This document shows, one piece after another, positions 8,206 through 15,422 of a stretch of 23,293 bases of DNA. Position 1 is the stretch's first letter; every line of letters starts with the position of its first letter. A program made the translations under genes and the position numbers. A model generated the notes under the pieces. The model was not told where the DNA came from, did not search any database, and saw only the letters and a list, made by a program, of their open reading frames with translations. Source of the DNA: CAYMLL01 sp964390645 (GTDB lineage Bacteria; Planctomycetota; UBA8108); the NCBI GenBank assembly GCA_964390645.1, contig CAYMLL010000093.1, positions 1-23,293 on the forward strand, in the 5' to 3' direction.

Positions 8206-9346
8206 TCTCCTCGACCAGGGAAAAGGGCAATCCGTGTCGTGTCAGGTCCCGGAGGTGGACGATGCGGGGACGCGGTGGGGAAACATCGATGACCGCCTGA
8301 AGCACCCGGTACCGCCCTGATGGTACGCCGAATCCGACCACGTGCAGTCGATACTGGAAGCCGCGCGATGTCAGTCGCGGCGCTACCGTCTTGAACCTGG
8401 CCGCGTCGACGAGCCCCTCCCGGAGAATCCACGCGGTGGTGAGACGCCTTCGAGGGTCGACGCCCCGACGCTTGGTGACGATCGACTGTGCCAGGGACTC
8501 GTCCACGCCCTTGACCAGCGCGAGAATCTCGGCGCTGGCCGTGTTGACGTTGATCGTGTGAGTCGCATAGCTGTCGTGTGGGTCGGTGCGGCAGCGGTCG
8601 AGAATGGAGTGGATTCCGGTGGTGTCGATGCCCGACTTGATCGTTCGCTCCTTCCCGTCCTCGCCACTGATTTTCAGCGTCGCGTCGAGTAGCTCGACGG
8701 GGTGCCTGAAGGCGGCGCGGTCATCCGCCAGACGTCGAGCCTCGGCGATGAATTCGATCGCCGCCTCGGGAATCTCGAGCGTCGCAACGGGGTCGATGTC
8801 GCGGTTGATGTCCACCTGCCGACGGTACCGACGATCGATTGTGTACTCCGTTCGCCAGCTCGTCAGATACGCGCCGAGCTCCGAGTCGAGCGCGCTGTCC
8901 TGGTCAGCGAGCAGCTGGTCGACTCGGGTGACATCGATGTTCGCCAGACGAGCGAGCGTGTCGTGGTCGAGAGCACCGATACGAAAGCGTGCCGACTGGT
9001 CCTCCACTCCGGAGCGTACGTCGCCGAGCGCGACCTCGTCCGGTGAGTAGACCGTGAAGTACCAGCGCTCGAATCCTTCCTCCTCGACGAGCTGCCTCTC
9101 GAAGATCTCGGGGACGTCGTGCCACCTGGCCCTGTCGTATCCGTTGGCCGCGACGACCTGGATGGCACGCTCGATGCCGCTCATCGCGGCGCGCATTGCT
9201 TGCCAGGAGCCGCGGCTTGCCGTCGATGCGGTCACCTCCGCACGCGACCGGTAGAGCAGGCTGACGACGGTCAGGGATGCCAGCATCGAGACCGTCAGCA
9301 CGGCGAGAAGAACGAACCCTGCGTGTTCTCGGGCGCGCCTTCGCAT
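8186..9346 (-). CDS. gspK: GspK, tip minor pseudopilin
   Basis: A 386-residue protein, far larger than the other pseudopilins, as usual for GspK, which sits at the pseudopilus tip with GspI and GspJ. It has a basic leader with a prepilin cleavage site after G10 (EHAG|FVLLAVLTV) and a hydrophobic helix to about residue 32. The conserved Glu at mature position 5 is Ala, which is typical of GspK. A central variable domain follows, then a helix-hairpin-helix region (about 265-293: INVNTASAEILALVKGVDESL) characteristic of the family. The ATG at 9346 shares one base with the gspJ stop (TGATG), so translation is probably coupled to gspJ. Confidence is high from motif, length and position. Confidence 0.92.
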   Translation of the reverse strand: MRRRAREHAGFVLLAVLTVSMLASLTVVSLLYRSRAEVTASTASRGSWQAMRAAMSGIERAIQVVAANGYDRARWHDVPEIFERQLVEEEGFERWYFTVYSPDEVALGDVRSGVEDQSARFRIGALDHDTLARLANIDVTRVDQLLADQDSALDSELGAYLTSWRTEYTIDRRYRRQVDINRDIDPVATLEIPEAAIEFIAEARRLADDRAAFRHPVELLDATLKISGEDGKERTIKSGIDTTGIHSILDRCRTDPHDSYATHTINVNTASAEILALVKGVDESLAQSIVTKRRGVDPRRRLTTAWILREGLVDAARFKTVAPRLTSRGFQYRLHVVGFGVPSGRYRVLQAVIDVSPPRPRIVHLRDLTRHGLPFSLVEESDARDR

Positions 9347-10107
9347 CAGCGGCGGTCTCCGTTCTCGCGTTTCGAGGGGACGCGCCAGCCTCGCGTCGTC
9401 GAGTCGGGAATCGCCACGACGCGGCGAAAGACCTCACCGTCGTACTCGTGGTGCCGCCTTCCGTGCGCCAGGGTGTCGACCCCCAGCGTGACCTCGACAC
9501 CGCGGGGCAGGTCATCTTGCCGCCATCCGTCGTGCCAGCGCTCGCCGTCGTGGTAGCGGATTCGCAGGTATCGCACTCGATCGCTGACCAGCAGCGCGTC
9601 GCTCGTGTCCTTCTCTCCGTCCTCTCCGTCCTCTCCGTCCTCTCCGTCCTCTCCGTTATCGCGGTCCTCGTGAGTGCCCTCGGAATCCGCCTCGAGGCTC
9701 GTGGAGCCGATCCGCGTTCGCTCGATCCCGACGACGACGGGCGCTCGCTTTCGCTCTTGCTGTGGATCTGGCTCGTTTTCTGCGTCGCCATCGGGCTCGG
9801 AGTCCTCCCGGCGCTGACGGTACCCGACGAGGCAGCCGCCGTTGTCGGTCGTGTGGAACTCGAGGCGATCCGCATGGCCTTCCAGACGGACTCCGTAAGG
9901 CGATCTGTCGCTGGCTCCGAGAAGCTCGACCGTGATTCGGTCCATCAGGAGACGTGCGGCGCCGATGGCCTCCATGCGCGCGGTTGCGGCCTCCCGCACC
10001 CTTTCGGTCTCGTAGTGAAGGTGCAGGGCGCCGATGAGCATCGCGCCACAGATGGAGATCGAAAGGACCAGCTCGATCAGCGTGAATCCGCGCCGCGCAT
10101 CAGCCAT
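9346..10107 (-). CDS. gspJ: GspJ, minor pseudopilin with acidic repeat insertion
   Basis: A 253-residue type IV pilin-like protein. The short leader MADARRG is cut before F8, giving the classic FTLIE motif and a hydrophobic helix (8-29). The remainder has the GspJ beta-rich domain (GVRLEGHADRLEFHTTD and LLVSDRVRYLRIRYHDG). An acidic low-complexity insert at about 98-168 holds EDSEPDGDAENEPD and four GED units at 152-163. It splits the globular domain and is not part of the usual fold. The ATG has a GGAG about 8-11 nt upstream (GGAGAAGAAGG). It overlaps the gspI end by 8 nt. GspJ normally pairs with GspI and GspK in the tip complex; all three are adjacent here. Confidence 0.9.
   Translation of the reverse strand: MADARRGFTLIELVLSISICGAMLIGALHLHYETERVREAATARMEAIGAARLLMDRITVELLGASDRSPYGVRLEGHADRLEFHTTDNGGCLVGYRQRREDSEPDGDAENEPDPQQERKRAPVVVGIERTRIGSTSLEADSEGTHEDRDNGEDGEDGEDGEDGEKDTSDALLVSDRVRYLRIRYHDGERWHDGWRQDDLPRGVEVTLGVDTLAHGRRHHEYDGEVFRRVVAIPDSTTRGWRVPSKRENGDRR
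9614..9656 (-). repeat. 9-nt tandem repeat in gspJ (about 4.8 copies)
   Basis: The plus-strand unit TCTCCGTCC runs four times without mismatch (9614-9649) plus a 7-nt partial copy to 9656. On the coding strand it encodes repeated Glu-Asp-Gly. The unit is a multiple of three, so slippage changes the length of the acidic insert but keeps the frame. Confidence 0.95.
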
Positions 10108-10627
10108 CCTTCTTCTCCTTGCTCTTTCGCCCGGCGGCAGGCGTCAGCAGCTCCCGGACCTTCTTCAGGCGCTCCGGGTCGACGCGTGTCCCCGGAGCGG
10201 GCTGCCGCTCGTGGCGGAGCAGTACGAGCTGGCTCAGGGACAGCTCGTGGTCCCGCTCGCCGTGTCGGATGGTGACACGTACTCGCGCCAGCGGTCGGTC
10301 CGGGTCGGCACCGGGGGCCAGAGCGTTGGGAAGCGACTCGATCTCGATTTCGTGCGACCAATCACCGAAGGGGTGGCCGAACGCTCGTGGCTCCTGAGTG
10401 CTCGCGGGTAGCAGTCCCATCTCGATCCTCGAAAGCACCGTGATGGCCAGGTCCATGGAGTGAGCCTCGTGCTCGAGACGCTCGCTGGCCTTGATACCGG
10501 CGGTCAGTCCGTTGACGATGGTTCCCGTCGCCAGCAGCAGGAGCCCGAGCGCGAGCACGGTCTCGATCAGCACGGCCCCGCGTTCCTGGGAGCTCGTCGT
10601 TTGGCCGGTCGTGGAACGTCGTCTCAT
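10100..10627 (-). CDS. gspI: GspI, minor pseudopilin
   Basis: A 175-residue pseudopilin. A long basic/polar leader ends at G17, followed by AVLIE (Glu at mature position 5) and a hydrophobic helix (18-39, VLALGLLLLATGTI). The C-terminal part has the short GspI-type strand pattern (HEIEIESLP, LARVRVTIRHG) and ends in a lysine-rich tail (GRKSKEKKDG). The ATG at 10627 overlaps the gspH stop (ATGA, 4 nt), and its own end overlaps gspJ by 8 nt. GspI nucleates the tip complex with GspJ and GspK. The length is somewhat above the usual 120-140 residues because of the long leader and tail. Confidence 0.88.
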   Translation of the reverse strand: MRRRSTTGQTTSSQERGAVLIETVLALGLLLLATGTIVNGLTAGIKASERLEHEAHSMDLAITVLSRIEMGLLPASTQEPRAFGHPFGDWSHEIEIESLPNALAPGADPDRPLARVRVTIRHGERDHELSLSQLVLLRHERQPAPGTRVDPERLKKVRELLTPAAGRKSKEKKDG

Positions 10628-11370
10628 CGGGGGCTTCCTGCGGATTCGTTCGCGACACCGGTACCCGGGTCAGGTGTCCCCGTGTCGGAGGGGAGCGGGT
10701 CGAAGCTGCGGGGCCTTTCGATGGTCTCCCGAGTGATGAACGGCTCTTCGATGGCTTCACGAGTGATAAACCCGGTGATGCCGACGAGGCGCACCAGCGT
10801 GCGGTGTGACCGGGTCCCGTCGTGGGAGACGAGCGTGAACTCGGCGGAGTCGCTCGAGCCGTCGGCGAAGAAGAGCACCGACGGTATCGATTGCTCTGCG
10901 GTCCAGTAGGCCGTCTCATCGTCCCGGGTCAGCTTCCGCGCCGGACTCCGGGGCTCCTTCTCGGCGTCGAGGAGTCGGACCTGCTCGACCTCGAGGACGC
11001 TGGCGAACTCGTCGACCCACGACTGCGTCGATGGAAGCGGCTCGAACTGCCCGGGAGCGCCGATTGGATCCGGCTCCCAGAGCAGTCGGGGTGTGACATC
11101 GTCTTGCGCCGGGGTGGACTCGCCGCCGGGGGGTCCCTCGCCCCGGCGGATTTCCAGGCGCAAGGACCGACCGCTCTGCTGCGCCTCGGCTCTCGCGAAG
11201 CGCAGCAGGCTCTCGAAGCGTCGGACGCCCTCGGCGTGCTCGGCAGGGAGGCGGCTCGATGACGACGTCGATACCATCGCGCCCAGGAGAAGTCCGAGGA
11301 TCATGACGACGAGCAGGAGCTCGACCAGCGTGAGTCCTCTCTGTTCCTTGGCGTGTTGCGCTCGGCGCAT
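10624..11370 (-). CDS. gspH: GspH-type minor pseudopilin with extended C-terminus
   Basis: A 248-residue pseudopilin with leader MRRAQHAKEQRG cut before L13 (LTLVE) and a hydrophobic helix to about residue 35. The GspH signature follows (FESLLRFARAEAQQSGRSLRLEIRRG). The strand-rich domain includes PSVLFFADGSSDSAEFTLVS, the typical GspH closing pattern. After about residue 195 comes a tail absent from ordinary GspH, with a ten-residue tandem repeat (FITREAIEEP, FITRETIERP) and a Pro/Ser/Gly-rich end. GspH normally links the tip complex to the GspG shaft. It starts 18 nt after the gspG stop. No clear ribosome binding site is visible, so coupling to gspG is likely. Confidence 0.87.
   Translation of the reverse strand: MRRAQHAKEQRGLTLVELLLVVMILGLLLGAMVSTSSSSRLPAEHAEGVRRFESLLRFARAEAQQSGRSLRLEIRRGEGPPGGESTPAQDDVTPRLLWEPDPIGAPGQFEPLPSTQSWVDEFASVLEVEQVRLLDAEKEPRSPARKLTRDDETAYWTAEQSIPSVLFFADGSSDSAEFTLVSHDGTRSHRTLVRLVGITGFITREAIEEPFITRETIERPRSFDPLPSDTGTPDPGTGVANESAGSPR
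10712..10771 (-). repeat. 30-nt tandem duplication in the gspH tail
   Basis: Two adjacent 30-nt units (10712-10741 and 10742-10771) match at 24 of 30 positions and encode the two copies of FITRExIExP. The divergence shows the duplication is not recent. Confidence 0.9.
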
Positions 11371-11388
11371 GTTCGGCCTGTATCGGGG

Positions 11389-12009
11389 TCAGGATCCCGG
11401 CGGCGTCGGGGTGGGCACCGTTGTCCCTCCGGTGCCGGCGCCCGGGCCGGTCACGGGAAGCCCCGGCGTGCCGCCGACACTGTCGAGAGCGCCGGTGTTG
11501 CCACCGCGTCCACCGTTGGGGTCGAGCCCGTCGCTCTTCGGCTTGACCAGGTAGATGTCGTCCGGTGTGTTCTCCCGGGCGTCGGGGCCGACGGAGTAGA
11601 GCAGATAGGGCGGCGCCGACTTGTTCCCGCGCCGGTTGGCATCGACGAGCTTGTACTTCAGGTCGTTCCCCCAGGCGTCGTCGAAGACCGTGGTGAAGTC
11701 GACGTAGGGCCCACGCCACTTGTCCTTCTGCTTGGAGTTCTCGATGTTCGGTGGCTCGAGCAGCGCCTTGAGCCCGCCGTGCTCGGAGCGTGGAAAGGTG
11801 CCCATGTGGAGCTTGTAGAGCTCCAGCCCCGTCTTCAGGTTCTGGAGCTTGAGCTTCGTCGTGCCGATCTGGGCATCCTCCTGCTGCGGCAACACGTAGA
11901 CGATCAAGGCTCCGGCGAGCATGAGGATGATCAGGATCACGAGCAGGATCTCGACCAGTGAGAAGCCAGCGGTGCGCAGGCTCGACGACGACGGTGCCAG
12001 GTGCGACAT
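11389..12009 (-). CDS. gspG: GspG, major pseudopilin
   Basis: A 206-residue protein from the ATG at 12009. The leader ends at G15, followed by FSLVE (Glu at mature position 5) and a hydrophobic helix (16-39). Family hallmarks follow: LKTGLELYKLHMGTFPR (about 58-74), KWRGPYVDF (98-105) and DDAWGNDLKYK (110-120). GspG polymerises into the pseudopilus shaft that GspE and GspF drive. The start is decided by a GGGAGGG ribosome binding site 6 nt upstream; the frame extends to 12078 but without such a site. Residues 161-206 form a Gly/Pro/Thr tail that usual GspG (about 140-150 residues) lacks; its role is unknown. A possible promoter lies about 70 nt upstream, which would give the abundant shaft subunit extra expression. 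Confidence 0.93.
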   Translation of the reverse strand: MSHLAPSSSSLRTAGFSLVEILLVILIILMLAGALIVYVLPQQEDAQIGTTKLKLQNLKTGLELYKLHMGTFPRSEHGGLKALLEPPNIENSKQKDKWRGPYVDFTTVFDDAWGNDLKYKLVDANRRGNKSAPPYLLYSVGPDARENTPDDIYLVKPKSDGLDPNGGRGGNTGALDSVGGTPGLPVTGPGAGTGGTTVPTPTPPGS

Positions 12010-12015
12010 CAGGGG

Positions 12016-12022
12016 CCCTCCC
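12016..12022 (-). promoter_or_regulatory. Ribosome binding site of gspG
   Basis: GGGAGGG lies 6 nt before the ATG at 12009. It is the strongest Shine-Dalgarno match in the secretion operon and fixes the gspG start against the upstream in-frame ATGs at 12042 and 12078. Confidence 0.75.
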
Positions 12023-12080
12023 GGGGGGGTGAATCGTTGCATCCTAATCGAAGAACAACTCTCGTGGTCGTGTTTCAATG

Positions 12081-12110
12081 TTTATAAGGTGAATTACCTA
12101 CGTACTTGAA
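12081..12110 (-). promoter_or_regulatory. Possible sigma70-type promoter for gspG
   Basis: In the gspF-gspG spacer, on the minus strand, TTCAAG (12105-12110) and TATAAA (12081-12086) are 18 nt apart. The -10 box matches consensus at 5 of 6 positions; the -35 is weak. The site is in an AT-rich dip within a very GC-rich region and about 70 nt before the gspG ATG. No experiment supports it. Confidence 0.4.
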
Positions 12111-12118
12111 CGTTTCCC

Positions 12119-13321
12119 TTACATTCCGGCGCCGAGCGATCCGGCGAGCGTGAAGATCGGGAGCAAGAGGCCGAGTGCAAGGAAGCCGATTCCGGCGGCG
12201 ACGACGCAGAGGATCGCCGGCTCGAGCAGGCGTACCGCCTGGTCGACCTGCCGATGGGTGCGCCGCTCCACTTTCTCCGCGATGTCGACGAGCACACGAT
12301 GCAGGCGGTTCGACTCCTCAGCGACCGCGATCATCGCGATGACCTGCGGCGGAAAGAGGCCGCCCTTTTCGAGGGGGGTCGCGAGTGTCTCACCGCCGCG
12401 GACGCTCTCGATGGCGTCGTCGATGTGGGACGCGAGGAGCGTTGAGCCAGTCGCATCCTTGCTGATCGACAGCGCCTGCAAGAGCGGCACGTCGTTATGG
12501 AGCATCGTTCCGAGGATACGGCAGAATCGCGAGATCGCGACCATTCGCAGGGCCGTACCGACGACGGGAACACGGAGGCGCCAGGTCTCGAAGACGCGGC
12601 GACCGATCGGGCTCCTCGACACGGCAGTGAGTCCGGCGATCAACGCGACAACGGCGACGATCAGGACGAACCAGTACTCGCGAACCGCGACGCTCATGCC
12701 GAAGATGAGCACCGTCGGCAGCGGCTTTTGCGCGTCGCGTAGCAGTGGCTCGAACTTCGGCACGAAGAGAACCAGGGCGGCGGTCATGATCACCGAGCCG
12801 ACAACGCAGAGAAGAGCCGGGTAGATCAGCGCGCCGCGCACCTTCGCACGCAGCTCGTCGAGTCGCTCGACGAAGCCCGAGAGACTGTGGAGCACCTGCT
12901 CCAGGAAGCTCGCTCTCTCGCCGGCCTGGACCATCGCCACGTGCAGGAGCGGGAAGGTCTCCGGTCGTTCGCTCATCGAGCGTGTCAGCGACTTGCCGTC
13001 GGCGATCTCGTCGCGAATCTCGCGCAGCAGCGCCACGAGGTGTCGGGCCACCGTCGCGCGGATGATCGAGTCGAGCGCTCGTAGCAGCGGCACGCCGGAG
13101 TCGAGGAGGTCCGCGAGCTGACCGTAGAAGACGCCGAGGTCGCGCCGTCGTACGCGGCTGCCGTCGTTGACAGGCGTCCTGGACCGTGTCGGACGGACGT
13201 CGACCGGGAAGAGCTCGCTGTCGTCGAGCTGACGCAGCACAGCCGATTCGTCGTCCGCTTCAAGAACGCCCTCGACGCTCTCTCCGGCGCGGTTCTTGGC
13301 TTCGTAGTGAAAGACTGCCAC
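12119..13321 (-). CDS. gspF: GspF, inner-membrane platform protein
   Basis: A 400-residue polytopic protein that anchors GspE and helps push pseudopilins out of the membrane. The start MAVFHYEAKNRAGE is typical of GspF/PilC. Two GspF cytoplasmic domains are seen: about 62-185 (FYGQLADLLDSGVPLLRALD and the MVQAGE motif at 130-135) and about 265-390 (FCRILGTMLHNDVPLLQAL and IAVAEESNRLHRVL). Three transmembrane helices lie at about 168-187, 217-235 and 369-391. The start codon is GTG at 13321, 51 nt after the gspE stop. The length is the normal size for the family. No anomalies are visible. Confidence 0.95.
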   Translation of the reverse strand: MAVFHYEAKNRAGESVEGVLEADDESAVLRQLDDSELFPVDVRPTRSRTPVNDGSRVRRRDLGVFYGQLADLLDSGVPLLRALDSIIRATVARHLVALLREIRDEIADGKSLTRSMSERPETFPLLHVAMVQAGERASFLEQVLHSLSGFVERLDELRAKVRGALIYPALLCVVGSVIMTAALVLFVPKFEPLLRDAQKPLPTVLIFGMSVAVREYWFVLIVAVVALIAGLTAVSRSPIGRRVFETWRLRVPVVGTALRMVAISRFCRILGTMLHNDVPLLQALSISKDATGSTLLASHIDDAIESVRGGETLATPLEKGGLFPPQVIAMIAVAEESNRLHRVLVDIAEKVERRTHRQVDQAVRLLEPAILCVVAAGIGFLALGLLLPIFTLAGSLGAGM

Positions 13322-13372
13322 AGTAGTTCAGCTGTTGCTTGCTCGCGGCGTCCGCTAACTTCTTCGGTCCCG

Positions 13373-15148
13373 TTACTCGGCGGTCGAGCGGACGATCTCG
13401 TCGGGCGTTGTCAGACCGGCGCGGACCTTCGCCCAGCCGTCCTCGCGCAGGAGTCGCATTCCACCAAGACGTCCCGCCTTGACGATTTCCGGTGACGGCG
13501 CGCGTTCCATGATCCTGTCACGCACCTCATCGTCGACCGTCAGGAGCTCGTAGAGGCCCGAGCGCCCGCGATATCCGGTCTCGCGGCAGCGGCGGCAGCC
13601 GTCACCGCGTACGAGCCTCGCGCCCGGAGCGAGCTCGAGGTCGCGCGGCAGCTCTTCGCGGGTCGGCTCGTACTCGACACGACATTTCTCGCAGACGCGT
13701 CGCACCAGCCTCTGGGCCATGGCCCCGACGACCGTGCTCGAGACCAGAAAGGGCTCGACGCCCATCTCGACAAGCCGCGTTGCGGCGCTCGCCGCGTCGT
13801 TGGTGTGTAGCGTTGACAGCACGAGGTGCCCGGTGAGCGCCGCCTGCGTCGCGGCCTCCGCGGTCTCGGAGTCGCGAATCTCCCCGATCATCACGATGTC
13901 AGGGTCGTGGCGCAGGATCGCGCGGAGCCCACGTTCGAAGGTCAGGCCGATCTTGTGGGACACCGGGATCTGGTTGACTCCGGCGAGGTTGTACTCGACC
14001 GGATCCTCGACCGTGAGCACCTTCTTCTCGGGGCTGACAAGAGCGTTCAGTGCCGCGTAGAGGGTTGTCGTCTTGCCGCTTCCGGTCGGGCCGGTGACGA
14101 GCAGGATTCCGTGGGGACGGTCGATCAGCTCGTTGAAGCGCCCGAAGGTCTCGTCGTCCATTCCGAGCTCCGGGAGAGTCAAGAGCGCGTTCGACTGATC
14201 CAGGAGTCGCAGCACCACGCCCTCGCCGAAGAGCAACGGGATGACGCTGACACGCACGTCGATGCGGCGTCTGCCGACCTGGAGCTTGATGCGACCGTCC
14301 TGGGGCAGCCGCTTCTCCGCGATGTTGAGACTCGCGAGGATCTTGATGCGGCTGACGATCGCCGCCTGGAAGCGGTGGACTTGCGGCGGCAGCGTGGCCT
14401 CTTCGAGCACACCGTCGATGCGGTAGCGGATCGACAGCTCGTTCTCGTACGGTTCGAGGTGGATGTCACTCGCGCGCTCCACCACGGCCTCGAGGATGAA
14501 CTCGTTGACGAGCTTGATGACGCTCGCCTCCTGCGCCATCTCGAGAAGGTCCTCGGTGCTGCTGGGCTCGCCGGTGAGGAGCTCGATGGACTCGTCGCCC
14601 GTCCGCTCGTCGACCAGATCCTCGATCGTGTCGCCACCGAGGCCGTAGTGCGCCTTGATGACCTTGTCGATCTCGTCTCCCGCAGCCAGCGCCGGCTCGA
14701 TCTCGAGGCCGGTAATCATGCGGACTTCGTCGAAGGCGTAGAGATCGAACGCGTCGCTAGTGACGACCCGCAGGGTGCCGTTCTCCCGCGACACTGGCAG
14801 TAGCCGCTTGCGGTGGACGAACTTAGACGGCAACGACTCGAGGATCTCCGGCTCGATCCGCACGGCGGAGAGGTCGACCACGGGCATGTCGAGTTGCTCC
14901 CCGATCACCTCGATCAGTCGACGCTCGTCGACGTGGCCGAGGCGGACGTGGGCCTGGTCGAGGCGGATACCCTCTGACTCGTGGAGCCGTAGAGCGTCTC
15001 TGAGGTTCTGGGCGCTGATGAGCCCACGCCGCAGAAGCTCTTCGGAGATGCTGGAGATGTTGCTCAACTCGTCTTTACCGAACTGGATTCCGGGGTGCGC
15101 TCTCGGTCCCGGGGTTGCCCGGGGGGCTTCGACGGCTGACGGGGTCAT
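13373..15148 (-). CDS. gspE: GspE, secretion ATPase
   Basis: A 591-residue hexameric ATPase that powers pseudopilus assembly from the cytoplasm. Residues about 35-165 are the GspE/MshEN-type N-terminal domain (ELLRRGLISAQNLRDAL, RLGHVDERRLIEVIGEQL), which in relatives binds GspL and sometimes cyclic di-GMP; the first motif looks degenerate here. The catalytic part has Walker A GPTGSGKTT (353-361), the Asp box EDPVEY (381-386), Walker B DIVMIGEIRD (417-426) and the His box around HLVLSTLHTN (441-450). Four cysteines (C486, C489, C518, C521) form the zinc-binding domain typical of GspE. I chose the ATG at 15148. The longer frame (to 15349) adds an Arg/Ser/Pro-rich stretch unlike the family. It is the first gene of the operon, 274 nt from the preceding gene. 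Confidence 0.95.
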   Translation of the reverse strand: MTPSAVEAPRATPGPRAHPGIQFGKDELSNISSISEELLRRGLISAQNLRDALRLHESEGIRLDQAHVRLGHVDERRLIEVIGEQLDMPVVDLSAVRIEPEILESLPSKFVHRKRLLPVSRENGTLRVVTSDAFDLYAFDEVRMITGLEIEPALAAGDEIDKVIKAHYGLGGDTIEDLVDERTGDESIELLTGEPSSTEDLLEMAQEASVIKLVNEFILEAVVERASDIHLEPYENELSIRYRIDGVLEEATLPPQVHRFQAAIVSRIKILASLNIAEKRLPQDGRIKLQVGRRRIDVRVSVIPLLFGEGVVLRLLDQSNALLTLPELGMDDETFGRFNELIDRPHGILLVTGPTGSGKTTTLYAALNALVSPEKKVLTVEDPVEYNLAGVNQIPVSHKIGLTFERGLRAILRHDPDIVMIGEIRDSETAEAATQAALTGHLVLSTLHTNDAASAATRLVEMGVEPFLVSSTVVGAMAQRLVRRVCEKCRVEYEPTREELPRDLELAPGARLVRGDGCRRCRETGYRGRSGLYELLTVDDEVRDRIMERAPSPEIVKAGRLGGMRLLREDGWAKVRAGLTTPDEIVRSTAE

Positions 15149-15162
15149 TCTCGCCGTCCGGG

Positions 15163-15174
15163 TGAATCGATTCA
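15163..15174. promoter_or_regulatory. Palindrome upstream of gspE, possible operator
   Basis: TGAATCGATTCA is a perfect 12-bp palindrome that starts 15 nt upstream of the gspE ATG. With the next pairs it extends to an 18-bp interrupted palindrome (15160-15177) with one mismatched pair. Its half CGATTCACCC recurs once before gspG (12027-12036). Binding of a regulator is inference only. Confidence 0.3.
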
Positions 15175-15422
15175 ACCAATGCAGCGAAAATTGTCCGAAA
15201 CCGTCCACGGAGGCTGTCAGGGCCACGGAATTCGAGGATCCGGGCTGGCCGGTACGGGCTCGTGGGCGGGATCTTCCCCCCGTGTGACCGGGTCCGGGCG
15301 CGCTCGATCGGGCTCGTTGCGTCTCTCGGAGCGAGGTCCGAGCCCGCAAGCCTCGCGCGAGCGTGTGGCGACGCCTCCGAACCCCGGGATCCTGGCAGAG
15401 CCGGGACGGGGGCGGGACGGAC

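Noticed and set aside
9346..9346. GspK as defective because mature position 5 is Ala instead of Glu
   Set aside because: Lack of Glu5 is a normal property of GspK.
15149..15349. Longer gspE start at 15349
   Set aside because: The added 67 residues are Arg/Ser/Pro-rich and unlike any GspE N-terminus; the ATG at 15148 gives a family-like start.
15300..15370. Intrinsic terminator after the pyrophosphorylase gene, from GGGCTCG/CGAGCCC and CTCGGA/TCCGAG pairs
   Set aside because: The stems compete with each other and no T-tract follows on the minus strand. In a GC-rich spacer such pairs arise easily.
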